In this document: positions 8,215 to 15,947 of the stretch, piece by piece
Layout of the letters: each line of letters begins with the position of its first letter
Numbering within the stretch: the first letter of the stretch is position 1
Origin: Flavobacteriaceae bacterium
GTDB lineage: Bacteria; Bacteroidota; Bacteroidia; Flavobacteriales; Flavobacteriaceae
Length of the DNA: 27,262 nt
Direction of reading: 5' to 3'
NCBI GenBank assembly: GCA_947377425.1
Contig: CANCFZ010000005.1
Coordinates: 1-27,262, forward strand
The notes under the pieces: model-generated
The model's database searches: none
What the model saw: only the letters and a program-made list of their open reading frames with translations
What the model was told of the DNA's origin: nothing
Position numbers and translations under genes: made by a program

Positions 8215-9567
8215 ATGTTTAAAAAAAATAAAACATATATAGGGTTAATTGTCTTGCACTTAATTATTGGAGTACTAATTTATGTTGCTCCAATATTTTC
8301 AAAGTTGTATGTTGCACTAATTATTCTTGTAGGTTTTTTATATGTGATTAAGAATAAAAACAATGATAATCAAGTACTCATTGTAGCTTCATATCAAGTA
8401 GGTGTTGAGGTTTTTTTGAGAATGACTAATGGAGTTCCTAGTTATGAGTTTTCAAAGTATGTGATAATTATTTATATGTTGATAGGTATGTATTATAGTG
8501 GTGTTTCTAGAAATGCCGTTGCCTACTGGCTATATTTAATTCTACTTATTCCCGGTGTAATTATATCAACTCAAACCTTTAGTTATGATAATTTAGATTT
8601 AAGAAGGACAATTGTTTTTAATCTTTCTGGACCAATTTGTCTTGGTATTGCAGCTTTATATTGTTATCGAAGAAATCTTAGTTTTAAAAAACTAAATCAG
8701 TTGCTCTTTTTTATTCTTTTGCCTATCCTCTCAACTGTTGTATATTTAATCCTCTATACACCGTCTACTTTAAAAAATATTTTGGTTACTACTAGCTCAA
8801 ATTTTAATACTTCTGGGGGATTTGGACCAAATCAAGTCTCAACTGTTTTGGGGTTAGCAATGTTTATTTTATTTTCTAGAATAATTTTTGAAACTAAAAC
8901 TGTTTTTATTTTAGTGGTTAACCTTAGTTTAATTTTAGTTGTAAGTTATAGAGGATTAATCACTTTCTCTAGAGGAGGAATTTTAACTGGATTAATGATG
9001 ATAATAGTTTTATATTTGGTTACTTATTTAAGTAGCCACGGTAAAGCTAAAGTTAAACTATTATATATATTTTCATTTTTTGTTTTTATGTCTGTTTTAT
9101 TATGGTCTTATTCTTTAATTCAAACAGATGGATTAATTGAAAAAAGATACCAAAATAAAGATGCTTTAGGAAGGGTAAAAGAAAATGATTTTTCTGGTCG
9201 AGAAAAAATCGCAAGTGATGAATTAGATATGTTTTATAAAAATCCTTTTTTTGGAGTTGGAACAGCAAGAGCTACAGATCTTAGAAATATTAGTACTGGA
9301 GAAGTTACAGCTTCACACGATGAAATTACTAGAATGATGGCAGAGCACGGATTGTTTGGAATAGTAGCTTTATTGATACTAGGCTTTACACCATTATTTT
9401 TGTATATAGATAATAAACAACATTTATATATTTTTTCATTTTTAATATTTTGGTTCTTTACAATTAATCATGCGGCAATGAGAACAGCATCTCCAGCATT
9501 TATTTACGCCTTATCTCTTTTAAAAATTAGTTTTAATGAAGAAAAGTATTCTTTACATCGGAAATAA
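8215..9567 (+). CDS. O-antigen polymerase/ligase family membrane protein (Wzy/WaaL type)
   Basis: A 450-residue polytopic membrane protein with about ten hydrophobic segments. Diagnostic parts are GGFGPNQVSTVLGL (201-214), the FSRGG motif at 251-255 at the start of the Wzy_C region, and a large periplasmic loop with SGREKIASDELDMFYKNPFFGVG, then an H-D-E segment (ASHDEITRMMAEHG). Such proteins join repeat units into a polymer (Wzy) or attach the polymer to lipid A core (WaaL). These functions are not separable from sequence alone, but the setting among repeat-unit glycosyltransferases favours polymerase. The gene starts 2 bases after the preceding stop and overlaps the next gene by 32 bases. 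Confidence 0.8.
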   Translation: MFKKNKTYIGLIVLHLIIGVLIYVAPIFSKLYVALIILVGFLYVIKNKNNDNQVLIVASYQVGVEVFLRMTNGVPSYEFSKYVIIIYMLIGMYYSGVSRNAVAYWLYLILLIPGVIISTQTFSYDNLDLRRTIVFNLSGPICLGIAALYCYRRNLSFKKLNQLLFFILLPILSTVVYLILYTPSTLKNILVTTSSNFNTSGGFGPNQVSTVLGLAMFILFSRIIFETKTVFILVVNLSLILVVSYRGLITFSRGGILTGLMMIIVLYLVTYLSSHGKAKVKLLYIFSFFVFMSVLLWSYSLIQTDGLIEKRYQNKDALGRVKENDFSGREKIASDELDMFYKNPFFGVGTARATDLRNISTGEVTASHDEITRMMAEHGLFGIVALLILGFTPLFLYIDNKQHLYIFSFLIFWFFTINHAAMRTASPAFIYALSLLKISFNEEKYSLHRK

Positions 9568-10549
9568 ATTATTCAAACACGGTAATAACGCTACCTCAAT
9601 TGATACTTTGGGAACTCTTTTAGAAAACGAAGGGTATACTCTTTATTATTCTTCCTCAAAAAGAAATAAATTTTTAAGAATTATGGAAATGATTTTTAAA
9701 ACCCTAACTTATTCAAGAAAAGTTGATTTTGTATTAATAGATGTTTATAGCACACAAAATTTTTGGTATGCTATTATTGTCAGTCAATTATGCCGATTGT
9801 TGAGGGTAAAATATTTTGCAAAATTACACGGTGGTAACCTCCCTCAAAGATTAAAGAAAAATCCATATTTATGTAATTTAATTTTTAAAAATGCATATAA
9901 AAATGTTGCTCCATCTAACTACTTGAAATCTGAATTTTCAAAAGAGTTTAGTGATAATTTGATTTATATTCCAAATGCTATTGAAATTAAAAATTATGAG
10001 TTCAATAGTAGAGAAATAATTACTCCAAAGTTATTGTGGGTTCGTTCTTTTGCTAAAATTTATAATCCTAAAATGGCAATTAAAGTCTTTGCAGAATTAA
10101 AAAACATATATCCGGAAGCTGAATTGTGCATGGTTGGTCCTGATAAAGAAAATCTTATTAAAGAATGTAAATTATATAAAAAATCTTTAAATGTAAAGGT
10201 TAAATTTACAGGAAAATTGTCTAAGAATGATTGGATCGAACTTTCTAAAAAATATAATGTCTTTATTAATACAACTCATTTTGACAATACTCCAGTTAGT
10301 GTAATTGAAGCAATGGCTCTCGGATTACCAGTTGTTAGTACAAATGTTGGAGGCATTCCTTTTTTGCTAAAAGATAAAGAAAATTCGATTTTGGTAAATG
10401 ATATGGATACTAATGCAATGGTTAAAGCCGTAGAAATAATTCTAAAGAATAATGATTTTAGGATTGAAATAATCAGTAATGCGAGAGAATTAGCTGAAAA
10501 GTTTGATTGGAATCAAGTAAGAAAAGAATGGATTAAAGTATTAAAGTAG
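9536..10549 (+). CDS. GT4-family glycosyltransferase
   Basis: A 337-residue GT-B glycosyltransferase, the fourth GT4 in the cluster. The N-terminus KKSILYIGNKLFKHGNNATS has the usual first strand and glycine turn. The second domain has LLWVRSFAKIYNPKMAIKVF, AELCMVGPDKENL and the sugar-nucleotide motif DNTPVSVIEAMALGLPVVS, in which Asp replaces the first Glu of E-x7-E, a common variant. The ATG lies 32 bases inside the 3' end of the polymerase gene, in a different frame. The shortened product that would result from a later start would lose the first strand, so this start is kept. Confidence 0.83.
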   Translation: MKKSILYIGNKLFKHGNNATSIDTLGTLLENEGYTLYYSSSKRNKFLRIMEMIFKTLTYSRKVDFVLIDVYSTQNFWYAIIVSQLCRLLRVKYFAKLHGGNLPQRLKKNPYLCNLIFKNAYKNVAPSNYLKSEFSKEFSDNLIYIPNAIEIKNYEFNSREIITPKLLWVRSFAKIYNPKMAIKVFAELKNIYPEAELCMVGPDKENLIKECKLYKKSLNVKVKFTGKLSKNDWIELSKKYNVFINTTHFDNTPVSVIEAMALGLPVVSTNVGGIPFLLKDKENSILVNDMDTNAMVKAVEIILKNNDFRIEIISNARELAEKFDWNQVRKEWIKVLK

Positions 10550-10588
10550 TTTAATATTTTATTACATTGCGCTCCATAATGGAAATTG

Positions 10589-11983
10589 ATGAAAAGTAAT
10601 AAGAAAATACATTTTGAAGTTTCAGAAAGAAAAATTCTTTTAAGGATATTTGATGTTCTTTCTGTTATGTTTTCATTGTATCTTTTGAGTTCTTTATTTA
10701 ATTTTAAATATTTTACCTTTTCAGAAAATAATTTTTATTGGTCTTTTGTTTTGGGATTATACATTTATATATTTGGAACTGTATTTGAGATGTATAATCT
10801 TCAAGTTGCAAGTAATCAATACCAAATAATTAAAAGTGTAATTCTTACTTCATCAGTAACTGTCTTGATTTATCTTTTGACACCTATTTACACACCTCTT
10901 TTGCCATCAAATAGAATACAAATTGTATATTTTTATTTAGCTATTTTGATTTCATTATTACTTTGGAGGATTTTTTATTTAAAATTTTTAGCTTCTCATC
11001 GTTTTGTAAAAAATGCAATATTGGTTTGTGATAAAGAACAATTATTAGAATTGGTGTCTGGTTTAGAAAATGCGGATCCACATTACAAAATTATTGGATA
11101 TGTGAATTCCGACGGAGAGGAAACACATAAAATAAAATTGAATTCTATCAAGAATATAAAAACCAATGATTTAGAACATTATGTTAGAAATAATTCTATT
11201 TCAGAAATAGTTATTGCCTCTCAAAAAACTGAGGGAATAACAGTTAGTCTGTACAATCAATTAATTCATTTACTAGAAAACGGATTTATAATAAGAGAAT
11301 ATACTCAGGTTTATGAAGCTATTACTCATCGGATTCCGGTGCAATATGTTTCTAGAGATTTTTATAGGTATTTCCCTTTTAGCCGAAGCAACCAAAATCA
11401 CTTATATCTCTTATTTATAAGAATTTCCGAAATTGTTTTCTCTTTAGTTGGATTGTTTTTTGGATTGGTATTTTTCCCAATAATAGTTGTTGGAAATCTA
11501 ATTGGAAATAGAGGTCCACTTTTTTATACTCAGGATAGAGTTGGGAAAAATGGAGAAGTATTTAAAATATATAAATACCGTACAATGGTAAAAAACGCAG
11601 AGATCAATGGTGCTGTATTTACTACTGTAAATGATTCCAGAATTACTTCATTTGGAAAAATATTAAGAAAAACTAGATTGGATGAATTTCCACAGTTTTT
11701 AAATATACTTAAAGGTGATATGGCCATAATCGGACCACGACCAGAACGACCAATTTTTGTAAATGAAATTGCAGAAGTAATGCCGTTTTATGAAACCCGT
11801 CATGTTGTTAAGCCAGGGCTAACAGGTTGGGCACAAGTAAATTATTCTTATGGAGACTCTATAGAAGACAGCTTGGTTAAATTGCAATATGACTTATATT
11901 ATATCAAGCATAGAAGTATTTTCTTAGATATAAACATTATAATCAAAACAATAAGTACAGTTTTGTTTTATAGAGGGCAATAA
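10589..11983 (+). CDS. Polyprenyl-phosphate sugar-1-phosphate transferase (initiating enzyme, WcaJ/WbaP type)
   Basis: A 464-residue membrane enzyme that would transfer a sugar-1-phosphate to undecaprenyl phosphate, the first step of repeat-unit assembly. The N-terminal third has four or five membrane segments. A Rossmann-like middle domain (about 135-240) follows, then another membrane segment. The C-terminal bacterial sugar-transferase domain carries TQDRVGKNGEVFKIYKYRTM, the catalytic-region KTRLDEFPQFLNILKGDM, IGPRPERP, and KPGLTGWAQVNYSYG. I place the start at ATG 10589; a TTG just before it (10586) would add one residue and is less likely. The sugar is unknown. It is the last gene of the cluster and faces a convergent gene only 2 bases away. 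Confidence 0.88.
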   Translation: MKSNKKIHFEVSERKILLRIFDVLSVMFSLYLLSSLFNFKYFTFSENNFYWSFVLGLYIYIFGTVFEMYNLQVASNQYQIIKSVILTSSVTVLIYLLTPIYTPLLPSNRIQIVYFYLAILISLLLWRIFYLKFLASHRFVKNAILVCDKEQLLELVSGLENADPHYKIIGYVNSDGEETHKIKLNSIKNIKTNDLEHYVRNNSISEIVIASQKTEGITVSLYNQLIHLLENGFIIREYTQVYEAITHRIPVQYVSRDFYRYFPFSRSNQNHLYLLFIRISEIVFSLVGLFFGLVFFPIIVVGNLIGNRGPLFYTQDRVGKNGEVFKIYKYRTMVKNAEINGAVFTTVNDSRITSFGKILRKTRLDEFPQFLNILKGDMAIIGPRPERPIFVNEIAEVMPFYETRHVVKPGLTGWAQVNYSYGDSIEDSLVKLQYDLYYIKHRSIFLDINIIIKTISTVLFYRGQ

Positions 11984-11985
11984 AT

Positions 11986-13080
11986 TTATTTAGCTTTTTT
12001 AAGCAATTTGAAAAGCATATAAGAATTTGCTATTATAAAAGGCATCATCATCCATAGATGAGGTTTTGTTATCATTATAACTATATAAATAACAATCATA
12101 GTTAAGCAAACGATTGTAATTTTTCTAAACCATTCACTTCTTAAAAATGGCAGTATTAAAAATAACGGATTAAATAGTAGTGCATTGTAATTCCATAGCA
12201 CTTCTTTGTGTAAAGAATAAAAACCAACTAAGGAAATAAATAATCCAAACAATCCAGCAATAAAAAGATACGTCAAGAAAATTGGTTTTTTATTTGTTAT
12301 AGCAATCAATATAAGTAGTGTTATTATAAAATAAATGCTATTCACAAACGAAAAGCTAGAATCCAGTTCAGCTCCTTTTACTATAGTTTCTGTTTTTGTT
12401 ACTAACGGTTTTTCATCAAATTTAGCTTTATCTAAACTGTGCATTAACTCTACTGGGAGAAATAATTTTTCTGCTTTACAATCTGTTTTTGCGCCAAAAA
12501 TAATATTGATTCCGAGTTTATAATAAAAATGATTTTCAAAATAAGGATAAAGTAATTCTCTGTATGAAATGGACTTGTCATCTACTTTTTGAATCAATTC
12601 AGTGCCAATTATTTTATTGATTTTATCAACGGTCATTGAAGTACAGTTTTTATCAATAAATTTATAAGTGTAGCTTCGTTCTTCAGAAAATAAAGAAGCA
12701 TTTAATAAATCAAAAAGTTCTTGTTTTTTTACCAATGAAAAAGTTAGTGTTTGCTCAACAACTTCTCTCTTTTCACTTTGGTATTCAAACATAAAATCTT
12801 CATACGAACTTGCATTTATAAAATACTGTAAATTGCCTTTTACAAATTTTAGATAAAAATTCTCAGTTCTAAAATCAAAGGCACCATAATTATAAACAAC
12901 ATCTAAATTGTTTATAGAATCTTTAATTCTAATAGCGGTGTGGCCAAAAGTTGTGTAAAGTTCATTTCCTCTACCACATGTTAGAATACTAACGGTTGCT
13001 TTTTTAGAAAGATTAGGGTTTTGTGAAAAACTTATAAAGTGAAATAAAAGAAATAATATTGAAACTATTTTTTTTGTCAT
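11986..13080 (-). CDS. DUF4105 domain membrane protein
   Basis: A 364-residue protein with a signal peptide (hydrophobic KIVSILFLLFHFISFS, then Q-N-P). The periplasmic part begins with VSILTCGRGNELYTTFGH and continues through VVYNYGAFDF, which match the DUF4105 domain as I know it, including the conserved GH and YNYG. The last 130 residues form about five membrane helices. The biochemical role of DUF4105 proteins is unclear to me. The gene follows the PorV/PorQ-like gene by 7 bases, so the two are almost certainly co-transcribed and may act together at the envelope. The stop codon lies 2 bases from the stop of the convergent sugar transferase gene. Confidence 0.75.
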   Translation of the reverse strand: MTKKIVSILFLLFHFISFSQNPNLSKKATVSILTCGRGNELYTTFGHTAIRIKDSINNLDVVYNYGAFDFRTENFYLKFVKGNLQYFINASSYEDFMFEYQSEKREVVEQTLTFSLVKKQELFDLLNASLFSEERSYTYKFIDKNCTSMTVDKINKIIGTELIQKVDDKSISYRELLYPYFENHFYYKLGINIIFGAKTDCKAEKLFLPVELMHSLDKAKFDEKPLVTKTETIVKGAELDSSFSFVNSIYFIITLLILIAITNKKPIFLTYLFIAGLFGLFISLVGFYSLHKEVLWNYNALLFNPLFLILPFLRSEWFRKITIVCLTMIVIYIVIMITKPHLWMMMPFIIANSYMLFKLLKKAK

Positions 13081-13087
13081 AATGCTA

Positions 13088-14152
13088 TTATCTAAAGATA
13101 CTTAAATCGACTTTAACTGAAAATATATTGGAATATAAAGCGGCACTTTGGTTACCCAAATCTGTTAGCGCATAATCAACTTGAATGCCTTTGTATTTGA
13201 ATCCGAGACCAATGTTGGGTTGAAATCCTACTTTTTTAGTGTTGTCAATTTGAGTTACATTTTGAAAATTTCCAACTCCAGCTCTCAAGAAAACTAAATC
13301 AGTATAGCCGTATTCAAACCCAATCGCTGGATCAATACTAACAAGTGATGTTGATAATAAATCGTTGGTTCTTACAAATTGCATATTCAAGTTTCCGGAT
13401 GCTAAAAGACTAGTTTCATTATGAAATTCAAACTTTTTTGACATTCCAAATTGTGCTTTTGGTAATGTAATTTCTGTGCTTTCAGGTAATTCTTGATTTT
13501 GTCCAGCTACTGAATTTTTGATTTTATTATATTCATCTTCGTTGATATTCCAAACATTATATGTAGTAGTTATATCTCGTAGCATCAATCCAAAATGCCA
13601 ATCGTTACGTTCAAACTGTAATCCAACATCAAATCCGAAACCCCAAGAATTTGCAAAATTTCCAATAACTCTGCGAATAACTTTTGCATTAACTCCATAT
13701 TGAAAACCAGGAAGTTGTAATTTTCGGGCATAAGAAAAAGTCATTCCATAATCGGCAGTAGAAAATTTGCTAATTCGGTTATAATCAATATTTCCACTAG
13801 CATCAATAAGTTGAGTCGTGTTTAAAATATCATCAACACCAAATCGAATTATTGACATTCCCCAAGCACTTTCATTGTCAATTGGTTTTGCATAAGCAGC
13901 ATAATCATATTGAGCTATATTTGCAAAATAACTGGCGTGCATTATTGCTACTTGATCATCCTCAAGACCCATTAATCCAGCAGGATTCCAATAACCTGAG
14001 TTAACATCATTTGTGGGAGCAGTAACTGCATTAGACATTCCCAAAGCAGCTGCATCAACGCCTATATTCATGAACTCATTAGAATATTTTCTAACAGCTT
14101 GTCCAAAACTAAAGGCTGAAATTAAAAGAAAAAGGAATGCTATTTTTTTCAA
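13088..14152 (-). CDS. PorV/PorQ-family outer-membrane beta-barrel protein (T9SS-associated)
   Basis: A 354-residue secreted protein. It has a signal peptide ending near FGQA. The mature N-terminus carries NIGVDAAALGMSNAV and a GYWNPAGLM motif, the pattern of the PorV/PorQ family (FadL-like barrels), and the rest alternates polar and aromatic strands. PorV acts as a shuttle for type IX secretion cargo; PorQ and PorV2-type relatives are less well defined. Which subgroup this belongs to cannot be settled here. The start is a TTG at 14152: no in-frame ATG lies upstream before the promoter region, and the next Met would remove the signal peptide. The gene leads a two-gene unit with the DUF4105 gene. 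Confidence 0.78.
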   Translation of the reverse strand: MKKIAFLFLLISAFSFGQAVRKYSNEFMNIGVDAAALGMSNAVTAPTNDVNSGYWNPAGLMGLEDDQVAIMHASYFANIAQYDYAAYAKPIDNESAWGMSIIRFGVDDILNTTQLIDASGNIDYNRISKFSTADYGMTFSYARKLQLPGFQYGVNAKVIRRVIGNFANSWGFGFDVGLQFERNDWHFGLMLRDITTTYNVWNINEDEYNKIKNSVAGQNQELPESTEITLPKAQFGMSKKFEFHNETSLLASGNLNMQFVRTNDLLSTSLVSIDPAIGFEYGYTDLVFLRAGVGNFQNVTQIDNTKKVGFQPNIGLGFKYKGIQVDYALTDLGNQSAALYSNIFSVKVDLSIFR

Positions 14153-14166
14153 TTGTATTATTTTTG

Positions 14167-14180
14167 CAAACCGAAGTTTG
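14167..14180 (-). promoter_or_regulatory. Leader hairpin with UUCG tetraloop upstream of the PorV/PorQ-like gene
   Basis: Read on the minus strand, CAAAC-TTCG-GTTTG forms a 5-bp stem closed by C-G around a UUCG loop, a very stable tetraloop type. It ends 14 bases before the TTG start codon at 14152, so it would sit at or near the ribosome landing site in the mRNA. The short stem means it may be incidental. Confidence 0.35.
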
Positions 14181-14196
14181 TTAATTTATTTGTTGT

Positions 14197-14204
14197 CAAA
14201 AATA
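14197..14204 (-). promoter_or_regulatory. Candidate -7 box (TATTTTTG) for the PorV/PorQ-like gene
   Basis: On the minus strand, TATTTTTG matches TAnnTTTG about 45 bases upstream of the TTG start at 14152. No good -33 TTG was found at 17-23 bases, so support is partial. A transcript from here would contain the UUCG hairpin at 14167-14180. Confidence 0.35.
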
Positions 14205-14310
14205 GAAATTATTAATGAGGTTACTTCTTCATTTGGCAAAATAATGCTAAAGAAGAACTATCAGATAAAAATCTCTGTTAAAAAACGTACTTCTCTTTAA
14301 CTTATTGTGC

Positions 14311-14318
14311 TAAATTTG
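14311..14318 (+). promoter_or_regulatory. Candidate -7 box (TAAATTTG) for pssA
   Basis: TAAATTTG matches the Bacteroidota -7 consensus and ends 20 bases before the pssA ATG, a normal leader length. There is no clear -33 TTG at the usual spacing. It lies in the 186-base divergent region that must also hold the promoter of the minus-strand barrel gene. Confidence 0.4.
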
Positions 14319-14338
14319 TCAATTCTAAAATTATATCG

Positions 14339-15043
14339 ATGAACATTAAAAAATATATTCCAAACTTTCTAACGCTTCTTAATTTATTTTGTGGTTGTAT
14401 AGCTATAGTTTTTATATCAGATTCAAAATTTGATATGGCTTTTTACTTTGTTTGTTTAGGTATATTCTTTGATTTTTTTGATGGTTTTTTTGCTAGAAAA
14501 TTTGGTGTTTCCGGGCCATTAGGAGTTCAATTGGATTCTTTAGCAGATATGGTAACTAGTGGTGTTGCTCCTGGTTTTGTAATGTTTAAAATGTTGACTC
14601 AAAATAATTATGATAGTTGTGTCTATTTGCCTTTTTTAGGTTTTATTATTACTCTAGGAGCGTGCTATCGTTTGGCTAATTTTAATATTGATACTCGTCA
14701 ATCAGATTCATTTATTGGACTTCCAACTCCTGCAAATACATTATTAATAATGAGTTTGCCATTAGTTATTTTGGAATGTCATTTTCTGATTTTAAGTGAA
14801 ATTTTAAGTTTCAAATGGGTATTGTTGACAATAACTTTATTAAGTGCTTATATAATGAATGCTGAAATTCCGTTGTTTTCACTGAAAATAAAAGATTTCA
14901 GTTTTCAAAAATATAAATTGCAAATTGGTTTTTTATTAGCTTCCATTATAATGATTGTTACTTTACAATATCTTGCAATTCCTTTAATAATAATAACTTA
15001 TGTTTTGTTGTCGGTTTTAAATAATATTTTCAACAAAAAGTAG
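14339..15043 (+). CDS. pssA: CDP-diacylglycerol--serine O-phosphatidyltransferase
   Basis: A 234-residue integral membrane enzyme that makes phosphatidylserine from CDP-diacylglycerol and serine, the precursor of phosphatidylethanolamine. The CDP-alcohol phosphotransferase signature is complete: D45-x2-D48-G49-x2-A52-R53-x8-G62-x3-D66-x3-D70, with the four metal and substrate-binding aspartates. The rest is six to eight hydrophobic segments. The opening KKYIPNFLTLLNLFCGC is typical of the PssA subtype rather than phosphatidylglycerophosphate synthase. It is divergent from the PorV/PorQ-like gene and is followed 24 bases later by the GH25 gene, probably on the same transcript. Confidence 0.92.
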   Translation: MNIKKYIPNFLTLLNLFCGCIAIVFISDSKFDMAFYFVCLGIFFDFFDGFFARKFGVSGPLGVQLDSLADMVTSGVAPGFVMFKMLTQNNYDSCVYLPFLGFIITLGACYRLANFNIDTRQSDSFIGLPTPANTLLIMSLPLVILECHFLILSEILSFKWVLLTITLLSAYIMNAEIPLFSLKIKDFSFQKYKLQIGFLLASIIMIVTLQYLAIPLIIITYVLLSVLNNIFNKK

Positions 15044-15067
15044 TTTAGATAGTATATACTATTTTAA

Positions 15068-15913
15068 ATGGCAAAAGCAGTTACTCGAAAACAAACCATT
15101 CGTAGAAAATCTTCCAAAAATAAGAAATCAGTTATTTCAACTAAATTTGTTGTTATTGCTTTTTTAGTTCTAGCATTTATTTTTGGAATTTATCATTACA
15201 AAAACGCTATTCTTTATTATTTCAGTTTTAAATCTGATAAGGTTTTAAAAGAAGATAAAATTGCTCAAGCTAGGATTTTTCAAATTTTAAAAGCACACAA
15301 AGAGTTGACTTTCGGATTTGATGTATCACAATTTCAAGGCAAAATTAATTGGAACAAAGTCGATTCGGTTGAACATAAGTTTCCATTGCAATTTGTTTTT
15401 ATCAGAGCCACTGCCGGAAATGATAAAAAAGATATTCGATTTGATGAAAATTGGGTGGCAGCAAAAAAATACCATTTCATTCGTGGTGCTTATCATTATT
15501 ATCGTCCAAATGAAAATTCGTTAGAACAAGCCGAAAATTTCATCAAAATAGTTACACTCCAAAAAGGCGATTTTCCTCCAGTTTTGGATATTGAAAAATT
15601 TCCAGAAAATCAATCTATCGATAGTTTAAAAGTTGGTTTGAAGCGTTGGTTAAAAAAAGTTGATGAACATTACAAAGTGCGCCCAATTATATATACAGGA
15701 GAAAAATATTACAATGATTTTCTAAAAGAAGATTTTCCAGAGTATACTTTTTGGGTAGCCAATTATAACTTCTTTGTTGAAAACATCAAGGATGATTGGT
15801 TGTTTTGGCAATTTACAGAAAAGGCTAGGATAGAAGGAATTGATGAGCGAGTAGATGTAAATATTTACAATGGAACTCCAATGATGTTACATTATTTGAC
15901 AATTCCAAATTAG
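15068..15913 (+). CDS. Membrane-anchored GH25-family lysozyme-like muramidase
   Basis: A 281-residue protein. A very basic N-terminus (about 20 residues) precedes one membrane helix at about 24-42, giving an N-in anchored periplasmic protein. The GH25 barrel begins with FGFDVSQFQGKINW (D85) and continues with FVFIRATAGND, RGAYHYYRP and the catalytic pair D174 and E176 in PVLDIEKF, ending with FWQFTEKARIEGIDERVDVN. GH25 enzymes cleave the beta-1,4 bond between MurNAc and GlcNAc in peptidoglycan. All key acidic residues are present, so activity is likely. It sits between pssA and the regulator gene, and its 3' end contains the -33 element of the regulator promoter. Confidence 0.88.
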   Translation: MAKAVTRKQTIRRKSSKNKKSVISTKFVVIAFLVLAFIFGIYHYKNAILYYFSFKSDKVLKEDKIAQARIFQILKAHKELTFGFDVSQFQGKINWNKVDSVEHKFPLQFVFIRATAGNDKKDIRFDENWVAAKKYHFIRGAYHYYRPNENSLEQAENFIKIVTLQKGDFPPVLDIEKFPENQSIDSLKVGLKRWLKKVDEHYKVRPIIYTGEKYYNDFLKEDFPEYTFWVANYNFFVENIKDDWLFWQFTEKARIEGIDERVDVNIYNGTPMMLHYLTIPN

Positions 15914-15926
15914 ATTCATATCTTTG
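15895..15926 (+). promoter_or_regulatory. Promoter of the MerR/B12 regulator gene
   Basis: TTTG at 15895-15898 and TATCTTTG at 15919-15926 are separated by 20 bases, a full match to the Bacteroidota pattern TTTG-N17-23-TAnnTTTG. The -7 box ends 21 bases before ATG 15948. The -33 element lies in the end of the GH25 coding region. This is the best promoter match in the window, and it rules against the upstream TTG at 15924 as the start codon because that TTG is part of the -7 box. Confidence 0.65.
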
Positions 15927-15935
15927 TTTAATAAA
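15923..15935 (+). promoter_or_regulatory. Operator-like near-palindrome at the regulator promoter
   Basis: TTTGTTTAATAAA overlaps the last four bases of the -7 box. It is a 6-bp inverted repeat around one central base with a single mismatch. The same element, in the same register to the -7 box, occurs at the crtI promoter (16883-16895), which suggests one regulator binds both. Confidence 0.5.
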
Positions 15936-15947
15936 TACTTTTATTTA

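Noticed and set aside
10586..10588. TTG at 10586 as start of the sugar-1-phosphate transferase
   Set aside because: ATG follows immediately at 10589 and loses only one residue; ATG is preferred.
14013..14300. A 95-codon plus-strand open frame over the start of the PorV/PorQ-like gene
   Set aside because: Most of it is antisense to a clear signal-peptide and barrel gene, it has no recognisable protein pattern, and it spans the divergent promoter region.
15924..15947. TTG at 15924 as start of the MerR/B12 regulator, adding eight residues
   Set aside because: The TTG is part of the -7 box TATCTTTG, so it would lie upstream of the expected transcript start; ATG 15948 gives a normal MerR N-terminus.
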